From: Sphingomonas_E sp042693015 | GTDB lineage: Bacteria; Pseudomonadota; Alphaproteobacteria; Sphingomonadales; Sphingomonadaceae | NCBI RefSeq assembly: GCF_042693015.1 | Contig: NZ_CP170544.1 | Location: 1,054,001-1,118,000, forward strand | Direction of reading: 5' to 3' | Length of the DNA: 64,000 nt | Shown here: in pieces, positions 36,414 to 45,830 of the stretch | Numbering within the stretch: position 1 is the first letter of the stretch | How the letters are laid out: every line of letters starts with the position of its first letter | Notes under the pieces: generated by a model | What the model was told of the DNA's origin: nothing | The model's input: the letters and a program-made list of their open reading frames with translations, nothing else | Database searches by the model: none | Made by a program: the position numbers and the translations under genes

Positions 36414-38675
36414 TCAGGCCGGGGTGATGAAGCTGTCCAGCACGCGCTTGCGGCCGGACAGCTCGAAATCGATCTCCAGCTTGTTGCCTTCGATCTCTGC
36501 AATCGCGCCATAGCCGAACTTCGTGTGGAACACGCGCTGGCCGACGCTGATGTCGGATCGCGGCTTGGCGGCATAGGTGGCGGCTGAGGCGCGCACTTCG
36601 ACAACCCGCTTGGGCGTGAGATCGTAGCCCGAAGCCGCCGCGCGCTGCCAGCCGGGGCCACGACCCATGCCGCGCCCGACGTGATGAAACGGATCGCTCT
36701 GTTCGGACCATTGCGCCCGCCACAGGCTCTCGCCGCCGCTCATCGTCGTCTCGCTTTCGATATGCTCGGGCGGCAGTTCGGCCACGAAACGGGACGGGAT
36801 GGATGAGGTCCATTGGCCGTAGATGCGGCGATTGGCGGCGTGGATGATCGTCGCCAATCGGCGTGCGCGTGTGATCGCGACATAGGCAAGGCGGCGCTCT
36901 TCCTCCAGGCTGGCGATGCCGCCTTCATCGAGTGCGCGCTGGGAGGGGAACACCCCCTCCTCCCAACCGGGCAGGAAGACGGTGTCGAATTCCAGACCCT
37001 TGGCGGCGTGGATCGTCATGACCGTCACCTTTTCGGTTTCCCGGTCGGCGTCATTGTCCATGACGAGGCTGACATGCTCCAGGAAGGCGGGGAGGGTCTC
37101 ATATTCCTCCATCGCCCGGGCCAGTTCGGCCAGATTTTCGAGCCTGCCGGAGGCTTCGGTCGTCCGCTCCGCCTGAAGCATCGCGGTGTAGCCGGATTCA
37201 TCGAGCATCAGCCGCGCCAGTTCGGCATGCGGCAGATCGTTCAGCCGGTCGCGCCAACGGGCGATGTCGCCGATCAGATTGCCGAGCGCACGTCGTGCCT
37301 GTGGCGTCATCTCGTCCGTATCGAGAATGCGCGCGGCGGCCAGCGTCAGCGGGATGCCTTCCGCGCGCGCAAGCTGGTGAATCTTGGCGACCGCCTTGTC
37401 ACCCAGGCCGCGCTTGGGCGTGTTGACGATGCGTTCGAAGGCAAGGTCGTCGGCGGGTTGATGGATGACGCGCAGATAAGCGAGCGCGTCACGGATTTCC
37501 GCGCGCTCGTAAAAGCGGAAGCCGCCGACGATGCGATAGGGCAGGCCGATCGCAATGAAGCGATCTTCGAACTCGCGGGTCTGGAACTGGGCGCGGACGA
37601 GGATCGCGGTGTCCTCCAGCCTGCCGCCGCCGCGCTGAAACGCCTCGATCTCGTCGCCGACGCGGCGGGCTTCCTCGGGCCCGTCCCACACGCCGATCAC
37701 GCGGACCTTCTCGCCCTCGTCCACCTCGGTCCACAATTCCTTGCCGAGGCGACCGCCATTATGCGCGATGACGCCGCCGGCAGCGGCCAGGATATGCGGC
37801 GTCGAGCGGTAATTCTGCTCGAGCCGGACGATCTTGGCTCCGGGAAAATCCTTCTCGAAGCGCAGGATGTTGGCAACCTCCGCGCCGCGCCAGGAATAGA
37901 TCGACTGGTCGTCATCACCGACGCAGCAGATATTCTTGCGTGTCTGCGCGAGTAGGCGAAGCCAGAGATATTGGGCGCTGTTGGTATCCTGATATTCGTC
38001 CACCATGATGTAGCGGAAGCGCTGCTGATAATGCTCCAGCACGTCGCGGTGCGTCTTCAGGATCACCAGCATGTGCAACAGAAGATCACCGAAATCGCAG
38101 GCGTTCACGGCGCGCAGCCGGTCCTGGTAGGCGCGATAGAGTTCCTGCCCGCGGCCGTTGGCAAACAGCTCGTTCTCGCCGGCGTCCAGGTCCGCCGGCG
38201 TCCAGCCGCGATTCTTCCAGCGATCGATGAACCCGCCGAGCATCCGCGCCGTCCAGCGTTTCTCGTCGAGATCGGCGGCGGTGATGAGCTGCTTCATCAG
38301 GCGAAGCTGATCGTCGGTATCGAGGATGGTGAAATTGGATTGCAGGCCGACCAGTTCGGCATGGCGGCGGAGCATCTTCGCGCCGATTGCATGGAAGGTG
38401 CCGAGCCAGGGCATCCCCTCCACCGCATCACCCAGCATGCGGCCTACGCGCTCCTTCATCTCGCGTGCGGCCTTATTGGTGAAGGTGACGGCCAGAATTT
38501 CCGACGGCCAGGCCAGACGGGTCGCGACAAGATGCGCCAGTCTCGCAGTCAGCGCGGCGGTCTTTCCTGTGCCTGCGCCGGCGAGCACAAGCACGGGACC
38601 TTCGGTCGTCAGCACGGCATCGCGCTGCGGAGGGTTGAGGCCGCGCAGATAGGGAGGCTCGGAAGCGGGTGTCAT
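36414..38675 (-). CDS. uvrD: ATP-dependent DNA helicase UvrD/PcrA (Rep family)
   Basis: A 753-residue superfamily 1A 3'-5' helicase for mismatch and excision repair and replication-fork clearance. Motif I is GAGTGKTAA (residues 33-41), motif Ia VTFTNKAAREMKERV, motif II VDEYQDTNSAQY, motif III GDDDQSIYSWRGAE, motif IV EQNYRSTP, motif V TIHAAKGLEFDTVFLPG and motif VI RRLAYVAITRAR. The C-terminal Tudor-like tail (VGQRVFHTKFGYGAIAEIEGNKLEIDF) binds RNA polymerase in PcrA. The start at MTPASEPP was chosen over a longer frame; a GTG 15 bases upstream is an alternative. Confidence 0.95.
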   Translation of the reverse strand: MTPASEPPYLRGLNPPQRDAVLTTEGPVLVLAGAGTGKTAALTARLAHLVATRLAWPSEILAVTFTNKAAREMKERVGRMLGDAVEGMPWLGTFHAIGAKMLRRHAELVGLQSNFTILDTDDQLRLMKQLITAADLDEKRWTARMLGGFIDRWKNRGWTPADLDAGENELFANGRGQELYRAYQDRLRAVNACDFGDLLLHMLVILKTHRDVLEHYQQRFRYIMVDEYQDTNSAQYLWLRLLAQTRKNICCVGDDDQSIYSWRGAEVANILRFEKDFPGAKIVRLEQNYRSTPHILAAAGGVIAHNGGRLGKELWTEVDEGEKVRVIGVWDGPEEARRVGDEIEAFQRGGGRLEDTAILVRAQFQTREFEDRFIAIGLPYRIVGGFRFYERAEIRDALAYLRVIHQPADDLAFERIVNTPKRGLGDKAVAKIHQLARAEGIPLTLAAARILDTDEMTPQARRALGNLIGDIARWRDRLNDLPHAELARLMLDESGYTAMLQAERTTEASGRLENLAELARAMEEYETLPAFLEHVSLVMDNDADRETEKVTVMTIHAAKGLEFDTVFLPGWEEGVFPSQRALDEGGIASLEEERRLAYVAITRARRLATIIHAANRRIYGQWTSSIPSRFVAELPPEHIESETTMSGGESLWRAQWSEQSDPFHHVGRGMGRGPGWQRAAASGYDLTPKRVVEVRASAATYAAKPRSDISVGQRVFHTKFGYGAIAEIEGNKLEIDFELSGRKRVLDSFITPA

Positions 38676-38798
38676 GATGGGCTGATTCACCCGTGAACAG
38701 TTAGGGAACGGCGTGCGCCGGGGCAATGGCTAGTGCGGGTATTTCCCGATGGTGCGGCCGGTGAACAATGATAGCCTCCCGCTCACCCAGGACGGCAA

Positions 38799-39518
38799 AT
38801 GGGGGTCGAGATGCCTTTGACTCAACGACTTGTGGCGGAACTGATCGGCACTTTCTGGCTGGTATTCGGGGGCTGCGGCAGCGCGGTTCTTGCAGCCGCC
38901 TTTCCTGAAGTGGGCATCGGCCTGCTCGGCGTAAGTTTGGCCTTCGGTCTTACCGTGCTCACCATGGCCTATGCGGTGGGGCATATTTCCGGCGGCCACT
39001 TCAATCCGGCTGTCACGATCGGACTGTGGGCGGGCGGGCGTTTTCCGGCCAAGGACATCCTGCCTTATATCGTTGCTCAGGTGGTGGGTGCGGTGATCGC
39101 AGCCTTCATCCTGCTGCATATCGCCAGCGGCGCACCGGGATTCGAACTCGGGCCGACCGGGCTTGCCGTGAACGGCGTCGGCGAACACTCGCCCGGCCAT
39201 TACACGCTGGGGGCGGGCATTGTCATCGAGATCGTGCTGACTTTCGGCTTCCTGTTTGTTATCATGGGTTCGACGGACACGCGGGCGCCGGCCGGTTTCG
39301 CGCCGATTGCCATCGGCCTGGCACTGACCCTGATCCACCTGATCAGCATTCCGGTGACCAATACGTCGGTGAACCCTGCGCGTAGCACCGGCCCGGCATT
39401 GCTGGTGGGCGGCCTCGCGCTCCACCAGCTATGGGTCTTCTGGGTGGCGCCGATCATAGGTGGCCTGCTGGGCGGCTTCGTCTATCGGGCCGTTGCCGGC
39501 GTTCCACCGGTGCGTTGA
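38799..39518 (+). CDS. aqpZ: Aquaporin Z
   Basis: A 239-residue major intrinsic protein with six helices and two half-helices carrying the NPA motifs, GHFNPAVT (N69) and TNTSVNPARS. AELIGTFWLVFGGCGSAVLAA is the AqpZ-type first helix. The narrow-filter Arg follows the second NPA, as in water-selective channels, so it should pass water rather than glycerol. The start at MGVEMPL follows AGGA; MPLTQRL, four codons later, also has a G-rich upstream stretch. It stands alone after the divergent uvrD. Confidence 0.95.
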   Translation: MGVEMPLTQRLVAELIGTFWLVFGGCGSAVLAAAFPEVGIGLLGVSLAFGLTVLTMAYAVGHISGGHFNPAVTIGLWAGGRFPAKDILPYIVAQVVGAVIAAFILLHIASGAPGFELGPTGLAVNGVGEHSPGHYTLGAGIVIEIVLTFGFLFVIMGSTDTRAPAGFAPIAIGLALTLIHLISIPVTNTSVNPARSTGPALLVGGLALHQLWVFWVAPIIGGLLGGFVYRAVAGVPPVR

Positions 39519-39572
39519 CCATGGCTTGACGCCATCCCGATCAAGGCCCAATCCCCGCCCGCTTAAGACGGG

Positions 39573-40856
39573 ATGGGCCGAATGACGGGAATGCTGGTGA
39601 ATACACCCTCGGCGCGGCGAGTGCTGGGGGCGAGCCTAATCGGCACGGCGGTCGAGTTCTACGATTTCTACATCTACGCGACGGCCGCGGCGCTGGTGTT
39701 TGGTCCGCTCTTCTTTCCAGCCTCCGATCCCGGCATCCAGCAATTGCTGTCGCTGGCGAGCCTTGCCGTCGCTTTCGTCGCGCGGCCTGTGGGCGCCGTG
39801 GCGTTCGGCCATTTCGGCGATCGTGTGGGGCGAAAGTCGACGCTCGTCGCATCGCTGCTGATCATGGGTGGTTCGACGACCGCGATCGCCTTCCTGCCGA
39901 CCTATCAGATGATCGGCTGGGTCGCGCCGGCTTTGCTGTGCCTGCTGCGGTTCGGTCAGGGCTTCGGCCTTGGCGGGGAGTGGGGTGGGGCGGCGCTGCT
40001 GGCGGTGGAGAATGCGCCGCCAGGCTGGCGCGCGCGCTTCGGCATGGCGCCGCAGCTTGGCGCTCCGGTCGGTTTCATAGCTGCTAACGGCCTGTTCCTT
40101 CTGCTCGGCCTGACGCTGACGCCCGAGCAGTTCAAAGATTGGGGCTGGCGTATCCCCTTCATCGCCAGCGCCGCGCTGGTGGCGCTCGGCCTGTGGATTC
40201 GGTTGAAGCTTACCGAGACGCCGGCTTTTGCCGCATCGCTGAAGGAAGCGCCGCCACCGCGCGTGCCGATCGCTGAGCTGTTCCGCAATCACGCCGTCGA
40301 AACGATCGGCGGCACGCTCGCGGCCGTGGCCTGCTTCGCCATCTTCTATCTCACGACAGCCTTCGCGCTGGGTTATGGCACGACGACGCTTGGCTATAGC
40401 CGCGAGACATTTCTCGGCGTGCAGCTTGTTGCGATCCTGTTCATGGCGGGCGGGATTGTCGCCGCGGCCTGGCTGGCCGATCTCTATGATGCGCGGCGGG
40501 TGTTGATGGGCGGGTGCGTTGCGACCGTGGCGACGGGCCTGCTGATGGCGCCGCTGTTCGGCAGCGGCAATCTGTGGCTGGTCGGTGCCTTTCTGGCGCT
40601 CGCTTTGTGGGTGATGGGCTTCGTCTACGGCCCGCTCGGCGGCTGGCTGCCCGGTTTGTTCCCGGCGCGCGTGCGCTATACCGGCGCGTCGATGGCCTTC
40701 AATGTCGGCGGTATCATCGGCGGTGGGCTGACCCCCGCGCTGGCGCAGGGCCTGTCGGAACGGCATGGGTTGGTGCCGGTCGGCCTCTATCTGGCGGCCG
40801 CGGCGCTGGTCAGCCTGATCGGGCTTATTCCGCTGCGTCGCGCCGCAGCAGACTGA
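39573..40856 (+). CDS. MFS transporter, metabolite:H+ symporter (MHS) type
   Basis: A 427-residue, 12-helix permease. Signature segments are SLIGTAVEFYDFYIYATAAALVFGPLFFP at the start, AFGHFGDRVGRKSTL (the MFS loop 2-3 motif) and RFGQGFGLGGEWGGAALLAVENAP, all typical of the MHS family (ProP, ShiA, KgtP). Substrates in this family include shikimate, proline/betaine and dicarboxylates; none is obvious here. Its last 32 bases overlap the 3' end of rsmD on the opposite strand, so the two converge. Met codons 9 and 18 bases downstream could also be the start. Confidence 0.9.
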   Translation: MGRMTGMLVNTPSARRVLGASLIGTAVEFYDFYIYATAAALVFGPLFFPASDPGIQQLLSLASLAVAFVARPVGAVAFGHFGDRVGRKSTLVASLLIMGGSTTAIAFLPTYQMIGWVAPALLCLLRFGQGFGLGGEWGGAALLAVENAPPGWRARFGMAPQLGAPVGFIAANGLFLLLGLTLTPEQFKDWGWRIPFIASAALVALGLWIRLKLTETPAFAASLKEAPPPRVPIAELFRNHAVETIGGTLAAVACFAIFYLTTAFALGYGTTTLGYSRETFLGVQLVAILFMAGGIVAAAWLADLYDARRVLMGGCVATVATGLLMAPLFGSGNLWLVGAFLALALWVMGFVYGPLGGWLPGLFPARVRYTGASMAFNVGGIIGGGLTPALAQGLSERHGLVPVGLYLAAAALVSLIGLIPLRRAAAD

Positions 40857-41370
40857 GCTTGGCCTTGCCGTGGGTACGTTCCGCATCCACAGTCCAGCCG
40901 CGGGCGGAGACGTCTTCATCCCGCTCCGTTTCGACGCTGGCCCAGGCCCCCGGCGCCGCCCATCCAAGCCTGCTAAGGCGTTCGAGCAGCGCACCGGCGC
41001 CGCCGCTGCCATAGGGCGGATCGAACATCAGCAGATCGAAGGGCTGGGTGACAGCGCCGAGCGTCGCGACGGCCTGGGTACGCACATCGACGGTCGCGCC
41101 GAGCTTTGCGGCATTGGCGCGCAGCACGTCGCTCGCCTTGCGGTCCTGTTCGACAAAGGTGGCATAAGCGGCGCCACGTGACAGTGCTTCCAGCCCCAGC
41201 GCGCCGGAGCCTGCGAACAGATCCGCAACACGCAGCCCTTCGAAGCTGCCCAGCCGGCTCGCCAGCATGGAGAACAGGGCTTCGCGCGTGCGATCGCTCG
41301 TCGGCCGGGTCGAATCCCCCGCCGGTGCCGAGATCGGGCGGCCACGCCATTTTCCCGCGATGATCCGCAT
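40825..41370 (-). CDS. rsmD: 16S rRNA (guanine-966-N2)-methyltransferase
   Basis: A 181-residue SAM-dependent enzyme that methylates G966 of 16S rRNA. MRIIAGKWRGRPI is the diagnostic N-terminus. Other motifs are RPTSDRTREALFSML, the SAM motif VADLFAGSGALGLEALSRGA, and the catalytic DPPY in LMFDPPYGSGG. It follows the pseudouridine synthase gene by 2 bases, a common pairing of rRNA-modifying genes, and converges with the MHS transporter gene. Confidence 0.96.
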   Translation of the reverse strand: MRIIAGKWRGRPISAPAGDSTRPTSDRTREALFSMLASRLGSFEGLRVADLFAGSGALGLEALSRGAAYATFVEQDRKASDVLRANAAKLGATVDVRTQAVATLGAVTQPFDLLMFDPPYGSGGAGALLERLSRLGWAAPGAWASVETERDEDVSARGWTVDAERTHGKAKLSLLRRDAAE

Positions 41371-41372
41371 GA

Positions 41373-42518
41373 CTATTTCAGCGTCTTGCGGAAGGCGACA
41401 AGATCGTGCTGGAGCACTTCCGCGACGTCGCCGGGGGCAAGATCGCCCAGCCGGAACGGGCCGTAGCTGGTGCGGATCAGCCGGCTGACTTGAAGCCCCA
41501 GATGTTCGAGAACGCGACGAACCTCACGATTCTTGCCCTCGCGCAGCTTCATTTCAACCCAGGCGTTGCGGCCGGTGCGCCGTTCGAGATTGGCGTCGAT
41601 CGATCCGTAACGCACACCTTCGATCTCGATCCCCTCGATCAGATCCTCGAGCATGGCCTGCGTGATTTCGCCGAAGACACGGGCGCGATAGGTGCGCTCG
41701 ACGCCAGTGGCGGGCAGTTCCAATTGACGTTTGAGGCCACCGTCGGTGGTGAGCAGCAAAAGCCCCTCGGTATTGAGGTCGAGTCGGCCAACGGGCACGA
41801 CGCGCGGCAGGTCACGCGGGAGGCGATCGTAAATCGTCGGGCGCCCTTTGGGATCGCGCTCGGCCGTCAGCAGTCCAGTCGGCTTGTGAAAGCGGAAAAG
41901 GCGCGCATGTTCGGGAGGAGCGACCGGCTTGCCGTCGACGGTGACGCCTGCCAGCGACTTGAGGATCGTCGCGGGGGTCTCGATCACCTCGCCACCGATC
42001 GCGATGCGGCCTTCGGCCACCATCCGCTCGATCTCGCGACGCGAGGCGATGCCGGCGCGCGCGAGCAATTTGGCCAAGCGCTCACCTTCGCCGGGCGCAA
42101 CGGGAACGGTCGGCTTGATCATGGCCCGTGCGGGCGCCGGGCCTAGTCGGCCGGCACCCCGGCGCGGCCGTTCGACGCGTGCGGGACGCTCATCCCGGTT
42201 CTGTCGTTCGTCACGGGCCGGCCGAGCAGGGCGCTCGACCTTGGTCGTACGTTCGTTGCGAGCGGGGCGCGCGTCTTGGTGCGGCCGTTTGGCACGAATG
42301 GGTTGCCCATCACGGGACGGGCGCTCAGCACGCTCGGTCGGCGCGGCTTCGTTTCGGGGTTTGCCTGTGGGCTTGCCTCCAGCCTTGCTCACGGGCTTGC
42401 CGGTAAGCAACGCATGGTCGGCGGCGCGCCGGGCGTCACGCGCCGATGCCGACGGGCTCTTGGCGCGGGCGGGGCGGCCGGGACGGCCGGTGTCGCGAGG
42501 AGGGCGGGGAGATCGCAT
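41373..42518 (-). CDS. rluB: rRNA pseudouridine synthase (RluB/RsuA family)
   Basis: A 381-residue protein. Residues about 1-135 are a disordered Arg/Pro/Lys-rich extension. An S4 RNA-binding domain follows (ERLAKLLARAGIASRREIERMVAEGRI), then the catalytic domain with GRLDLNTEGLLLLTTDGGL, whose Asp is the nucleophile, and the C-terminal MKLREGKNREVRRVLEHLGL. RluB makes pseudouridine 2605 in 23S rRNA; RsuA or RluE cannot be fully excluded. The basic N-terminal arm is far longer than in E. coli and likely helps bind rRNA. It sits just upstream of rsmD. Confidence 0.9.
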   Translation of the reverse strand: MRSPRPPRDTGRPGRPARAKSPSASARDARRAADHALLTGKPVSKAGGKPTGKPRNEAAPTERAERPSRDGQPIRAKRPHQDARPARNERTTKVERPARPARDERQNRDERPARVERPRRGAGRLGPAPARAMIKPTVPVAPGEGERLAKLLARAGIASRREIERMVAEGRIAIGGEVIETPATILKSLAGVTVDGKPVAPPEHARLFRFHKPTGLLTAERDPKGRPTIYDRLPRDLPRVVPVGRLDLNTEGLLLLTTDGGLKRQLELPATGVERTYRARVFGEITQAMLEDLIEGIEIEGVRYGSIDANLERRTGRNAWVEMKLREGKNREVRRVLEHLGLQVSRLIRTSYGPFRLGDLAPGDVAEVLQHDLVAFRKTLK

Positions 42519-42562
42519 CGCGTCCCCCTAACCCCGTTCGCGCTTTCAAGCCAGCATTGCCG

Positions 42563-43885
42563 TCAGCGATTGGCGTCCGGATCGATCTCCAGCCCTTGCG
42601 TGCCGTGATGCGGCGTATGGCTCGGCGCCTTCGCCGGCTCGATGATCGGCGATTCGATCATCTCGATCGCGCCCTCCCATTTGGCGACGACGACGCTCGC
42701 CACCGCGTTGCCTACGACGTTGGTGGCGGATCGGCCCATATCGAGGAAATGGTCGACGGCGAGGATCAGCAGCAGCCCGGCTTCGGGAATGTCGAAGAAG
42801 GCCAGCGTGGACGCTATGACCACCAGGCTGGCGCGCGGCACGCCGGCCACGCCCTTCGACGTCACCATCAGCAGCAGCAGCATCGTCACCTGCTGCCCGA
42901 TCGACAGATCGATGCCATAGGCCTGCGCAATGAACATCGTCGCGAAGGTGCAATACATCATCGTGCCGTCGAGGTTGAACGAATAGCCCAGCGGCAGGAC
43001 GAAGCTGGCGATACGCCGCGGCACGCCGAAGCGGTCCAGCGCCTCCAGCGTCCGCGGGAAAGCGGCTTCGGACGAGGCGGTGGAGAAAGCGAGCAGGATC
43101 GGATCGCGGATATATTGGAATAGCAGCTTCGCGCGGCCACCGGCGATCGCGAAGGCGGCCAGCAACAGCAGCGACCAGAGCAGGATGAGCGCGATATAGA
43201 AGCCGCCCATGAAATAGCCGAAGGTGATGAGGATCGACGCGCCTTCCTTGGCGAGCGCACTCGTCACCGCAGCGAAGACGGCGAAGGGGGCGAAGCGCAT
43301 CACATAATCGGTGATCTGCAGCATCACCTGGACGAGCGCCTCGATGCCGCGGACGAGCGGCGCCGCTTTCTCACCGATCGCGGTGATCGCGACGCCGGTG
43401 AAGACCGAGAAGACGACGATCTGCAGGATCTCGTTGGTCGCCATCGCCTCGAAGATCGACTTCGGCACCAAGTGGGTGATGAAATCCTTGAGCGTGAAGG
43501 CGCCCTTCTCGACGCCGCTGGCAGCCGTGACGTCCGGCAGCGGCAGAGCGAGGCCGGCGCCAGGCTGGAAGATGTTGACGAGAATCAGGCCTAGCGTGAG
43601 CGAGACGAGGCTGGCGCACAGGAACCAGGCGATCGTGCGCGCGCCAACACGCCCGAGCGCGGCGGTGTCACCCATATGGGCGATGCCCGCGACCAGCGTG
43701 GAGAAGACGAGGGGCGCGATGATCATCTTGATCAGGCGGAGAAAAACATCCGTCACGATCGAAAAATAGCCGGTGATGGTGGCGACCTGGGCCTTATCCG
43801 GCACCATCGCGTTGATAGCGAGGCCGACAACGATGCCGGCGACCATGGCGATGAGAATGAACAGGGTGAGGCGTTTGGCCACCAT
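42563..43885 (-). CDS. Dicarboxylate/amino acid:cation symporter
   Basis: A 440-residue member of the DAACS/GltP-DctA family with eight helices and two re-entrant loops. Signature segments are PLVFSTLVAGIAHMGD, FSTASSEAAFPRTLEALDRFGVP (the Ser-rich loop) and SKGVAGVPRASLVVIASTL. It imports glutamate, aspartate or C4-dicarboxylates with Na+ or H+. The start at MVAKRLT was preferred over a longer frame. A 77-residue hydrophilic C-terminus, ending PHHGTQGLEIDPDANR, is a little long. Stands alone. Confidence 0.92.
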   Translation of the reverse strand: MVAKRLTLFILIAMVAGIVVGLAINAMVPDKAQVATITGYFSIVTDVFLRLIKMIIAPLVFSTLVAGIAHMGDTAALGRVGARTIAWFLCASLVSLTLGLILVNIFQPGAGLALPLPDVTAASGVEKGAFTLKDFITHLVPKSIFEAMATNEILQIVVFSVFTGVAITAIGEKAAPLVRGIEALVQVMLQITDYVMRFAPFAVFAAVTSALAKEGASILITFGYFMGGFYIALILLWSLLLLAAFAIAGGRAKLLFQYIRDPILLAFSTASSEAAFPRTLEALDRFGVPRRIASFVLPLGYSFNLDGTMMYCTFATMFIAQAYGIDLSIGQQVTMLLLLMVTSKGVAGVPRASLVVIASTLAFFDIPEAGLLLILAVDHFLDMGRSATNVVGNAVASVVVAKWEGAIEMIESPIIEPAKAPSHTPHHGTQGLEIDPDANR

Positions 43886-44025
43886 TATCTCCAGGTAGTC
43901 CAGGTGAGGTAAAGCGGCCACTCGTTGACGGAAAGTGTGACGCGGTCAAGCCATGCGTGCGACTCCCGATGGAACGCACCGCCATCCTGCGTCATTATTG
44001 TCATTCGACAGGGAGAATGGGCGCG

Positions 44026-44457
44026 ATGCTCTTCGGCAAGCGGGATCGGACGATAAGACGGTTGCTGCTCGTCGAGGATGAGCCGTTGGTTGCGTTCGAC
44101 AATGAGCATTTTCTGGTCGAGGCTGGCTACACCGTGGTCGCGACCGTCGATAGCGTCGCCGACGCAATGGCCGTGCTGCGGCGTGAACCGGTCGATCTCG
44201 TGCTGACCGACATCAAGCTTTCGGGGGGCGGCAATGGCCTGGATGTCGCCCGGGCTGCGACCACGCAGGGCATCCCCGTCCTGATCGTCACCGGCACGCC
44301 ACCCCTCGACGTTGGTGACCTGGCGGTTGCCTGCCTCGCCAAACCCCATTCGCACCGTAGCCTGCGCGCCGCGATCGAGGCGGTGGAAGGACGGCTGCAG
44401 GGTGCGAAGCGCAAGCGCGTGCCGGCGGGATTGACGCTCTACGGCGCGGACGCCTGA
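44026..44457 (+). CDS. Single-domain response regulator
   Basis: A protein of about 143 residues that is a receiver domain with little else. It has the acidic pair in LLLVEDEPLV, the phospho-acceptor Asp in VDLVLTDIKLSGG, the conserved Thr in VLIVTGTPP, and the Lys in CLAKPHSH. The short C-terminus is basic (QGAKRKRVPAG). There is no DNA-binding domain and no kinase nearby, so it may be a CheY-like relay for an unlinked kinase. The start at MLFGKRD lies 9 bases after AGGGAG. Confidence 0.88.
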   Translation: MLFGKRDRTIRRLLLVEDEPLVAFDNEHFLVEAGYTVVATVDSVADAMAVLRREPVDLVLTDIKLSGGGNGLDVARAATTQGIPVLIVTGTPPLDVGDLAVACLAKPHSHRSLRAAIEAVEGRLQGAKRKRVPAGLTLYGADA

Positions 44458-44498
44458 ATCCGCTTTGCGCGGACGGATGTGGCGTTATTGTCCGCGCG

Positions 44499-45830
44499 AT
44501 GACCAATACCATTTCGCCGCGGCCCGGCCTGCTCGCTTCCATGCAACCTTATTTCGAACGCGCGCCACTGGCGGCGTTGTTTCTCGGCATGTCGTCCGGC
44601 TTTCCCTACGCGATGATCGGCGCGACGCTGACAACGCGACTTGCGCAGGATGGCATCGACAAGAAGAGCGTGACGACGTTCGCACTGGTCTTCCTGGCCT
44701 ATAATTTCAAATTCCTGTGGGCGTGGATTGTCGAGGGTGTGCCACTGCCTTTGATCGGTCGGCTGGGGCAGCGAGTTTCGTGGATGCTGTTCGCGGGTTC
44801 ACTGGTGATCGCGTCCATTATCAACCTGGCGTTGGTCGATCCCGCGGCCGACATCTTCGCAACCGCCATGGCCGCCATTTTGGTGGGCGTGGCCGGCGCC
44901 ACCTACGACATCGTGATCGACGCCTATCGTATCGAGCAACTCCAACCCCGCCAGCTCGGCGTAGGCGCCGGTATGTCGCAATATGGATGGCGGATCGGAT
45001 CTGCGGCGGCGGGCGCCCTTGCGCTTGTGGTGGCGGCTCGCATGGGCTGGTCCGTCGCCTATATTGTCTGCGCCGTCTTCGCACTGCCCGCGATGATTGT
45101 GGCGCTGCTGTATGGCGAGCCGGAGCGCCATCGCGAAGTTGCCGAACGCAAATCCATCGGTGCGCTGGGTCAGGCGATCATCGGGCCATTCGTGGAATTC
45201 TTCCAGCGTGCGGGTGCCTGGCTCGTCCTGCTATTCATTCTGATCCACAAGATCGGCGATACGCTGGCCAACCTTACGCTCCGCCTGCTGTTCAACGATC
45301 TCGGCTACAGCAATGATGAGATCGCGATCTACGATATCGGCGTGGGCTTCTGGGCGCTGATGGTGGGGATATTCGTCGGCGGCTTGCTCTACGCACGGTT
45401 GGGGCTCAAGCGATCGGTGCTGGTCAGTCTGATCCTGATGGGCGTTTCCAACTTCAGCTTCGCGCTGCTTGCATCGGCCGGACACTCCAACATCGGCATG
45501 GCAGGGGCGATCGGCTTCGAGAATTTCGCGAGCGGCGTCGGCGGCGTCTGCGTTGTCGCCTATTTCTCGGCGCTGACCGACCTCCGTTTCACGGCCGCGC
45601 AATATGCGCTGATCTCCGCGGCGGCGAGCATCGTCGGGCGGCTGCTGACGGGCAATCCCGAATATGGCGCCGGCTGGATGGTGGAAGTTATGGGTTATGT
45701 CGACTTCTACCTGCTCACCACGCTTCTGGCATTGCCCGGTATCCTGCTTTTCTGGATGATGATGCGGGCGGGGCTCATCGATCAGTCGATCGGCACTGCG
45801 GGGACGGAGGCTTCGGGGGAGGCTGGATGA
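44499..45830 (+). CDS. ampG: AmpG-like MFS permease
   Basis: A 443-residue, 12-helix transporter. The N-terminus (PLAALFLGMSSGFPYAMIGATLTTRLAQDGI), the loop LAYNFKFLWAWIVEGVPLPLIGRLGQR and ATYDIVIDAYRIEQLQ are typical of the AmpG family, which imports anhydromuropeptides for cell-wall recycling and beta-lactamase induction. No other muropeptide genes (ampD, nagZ) lie nearby, so the substrate is by family only. The stop overlaps the next start by 4 bases. Confidence 0.88.
   Translation: MTNTISPRPGLLASMQPYFERAPLAALFLGMSSGFPYAMIGATLTTRLAQDGIDKKSVTTFALVFLAYNFKFLWAWIVEGVPLPLIGRLGQRVSWMLFAGSLVIASIINLALVDPAADIFATAMAAILVGVAGATYDIVIDAYRIEQLQPRQLGVGAGMSQYGWRIGSAAAGALALVVAARMGWSVAYIVCAVFALPAMIVALLYGEPERHREVAERKSIGALGQAIIGPFVEFFQRAGAWLVLLFILIHKIGDTLANLTLRLLFNDLGYSNDEIAIYDIGVGFWALMVGIFVGGLLYARLGLKRSVLVSLILMGVSNFSFALLASAGHSNIGMAGAIGFENFASGVGGVCVVAYFSALTDLRFTAAQYALISAAASIVGRLLTGNPEYGAGWMVEVMGYVDFYLLTTLLALPGILLFWMMMRAGLIDQSIGTAGTEASGEAG

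Noticed and set aside
36813..37955. 380-residue open frame opposite uvrD
   Set aside because: Overlaps conserved helicase motifs on the other strand; no recognisable domain.
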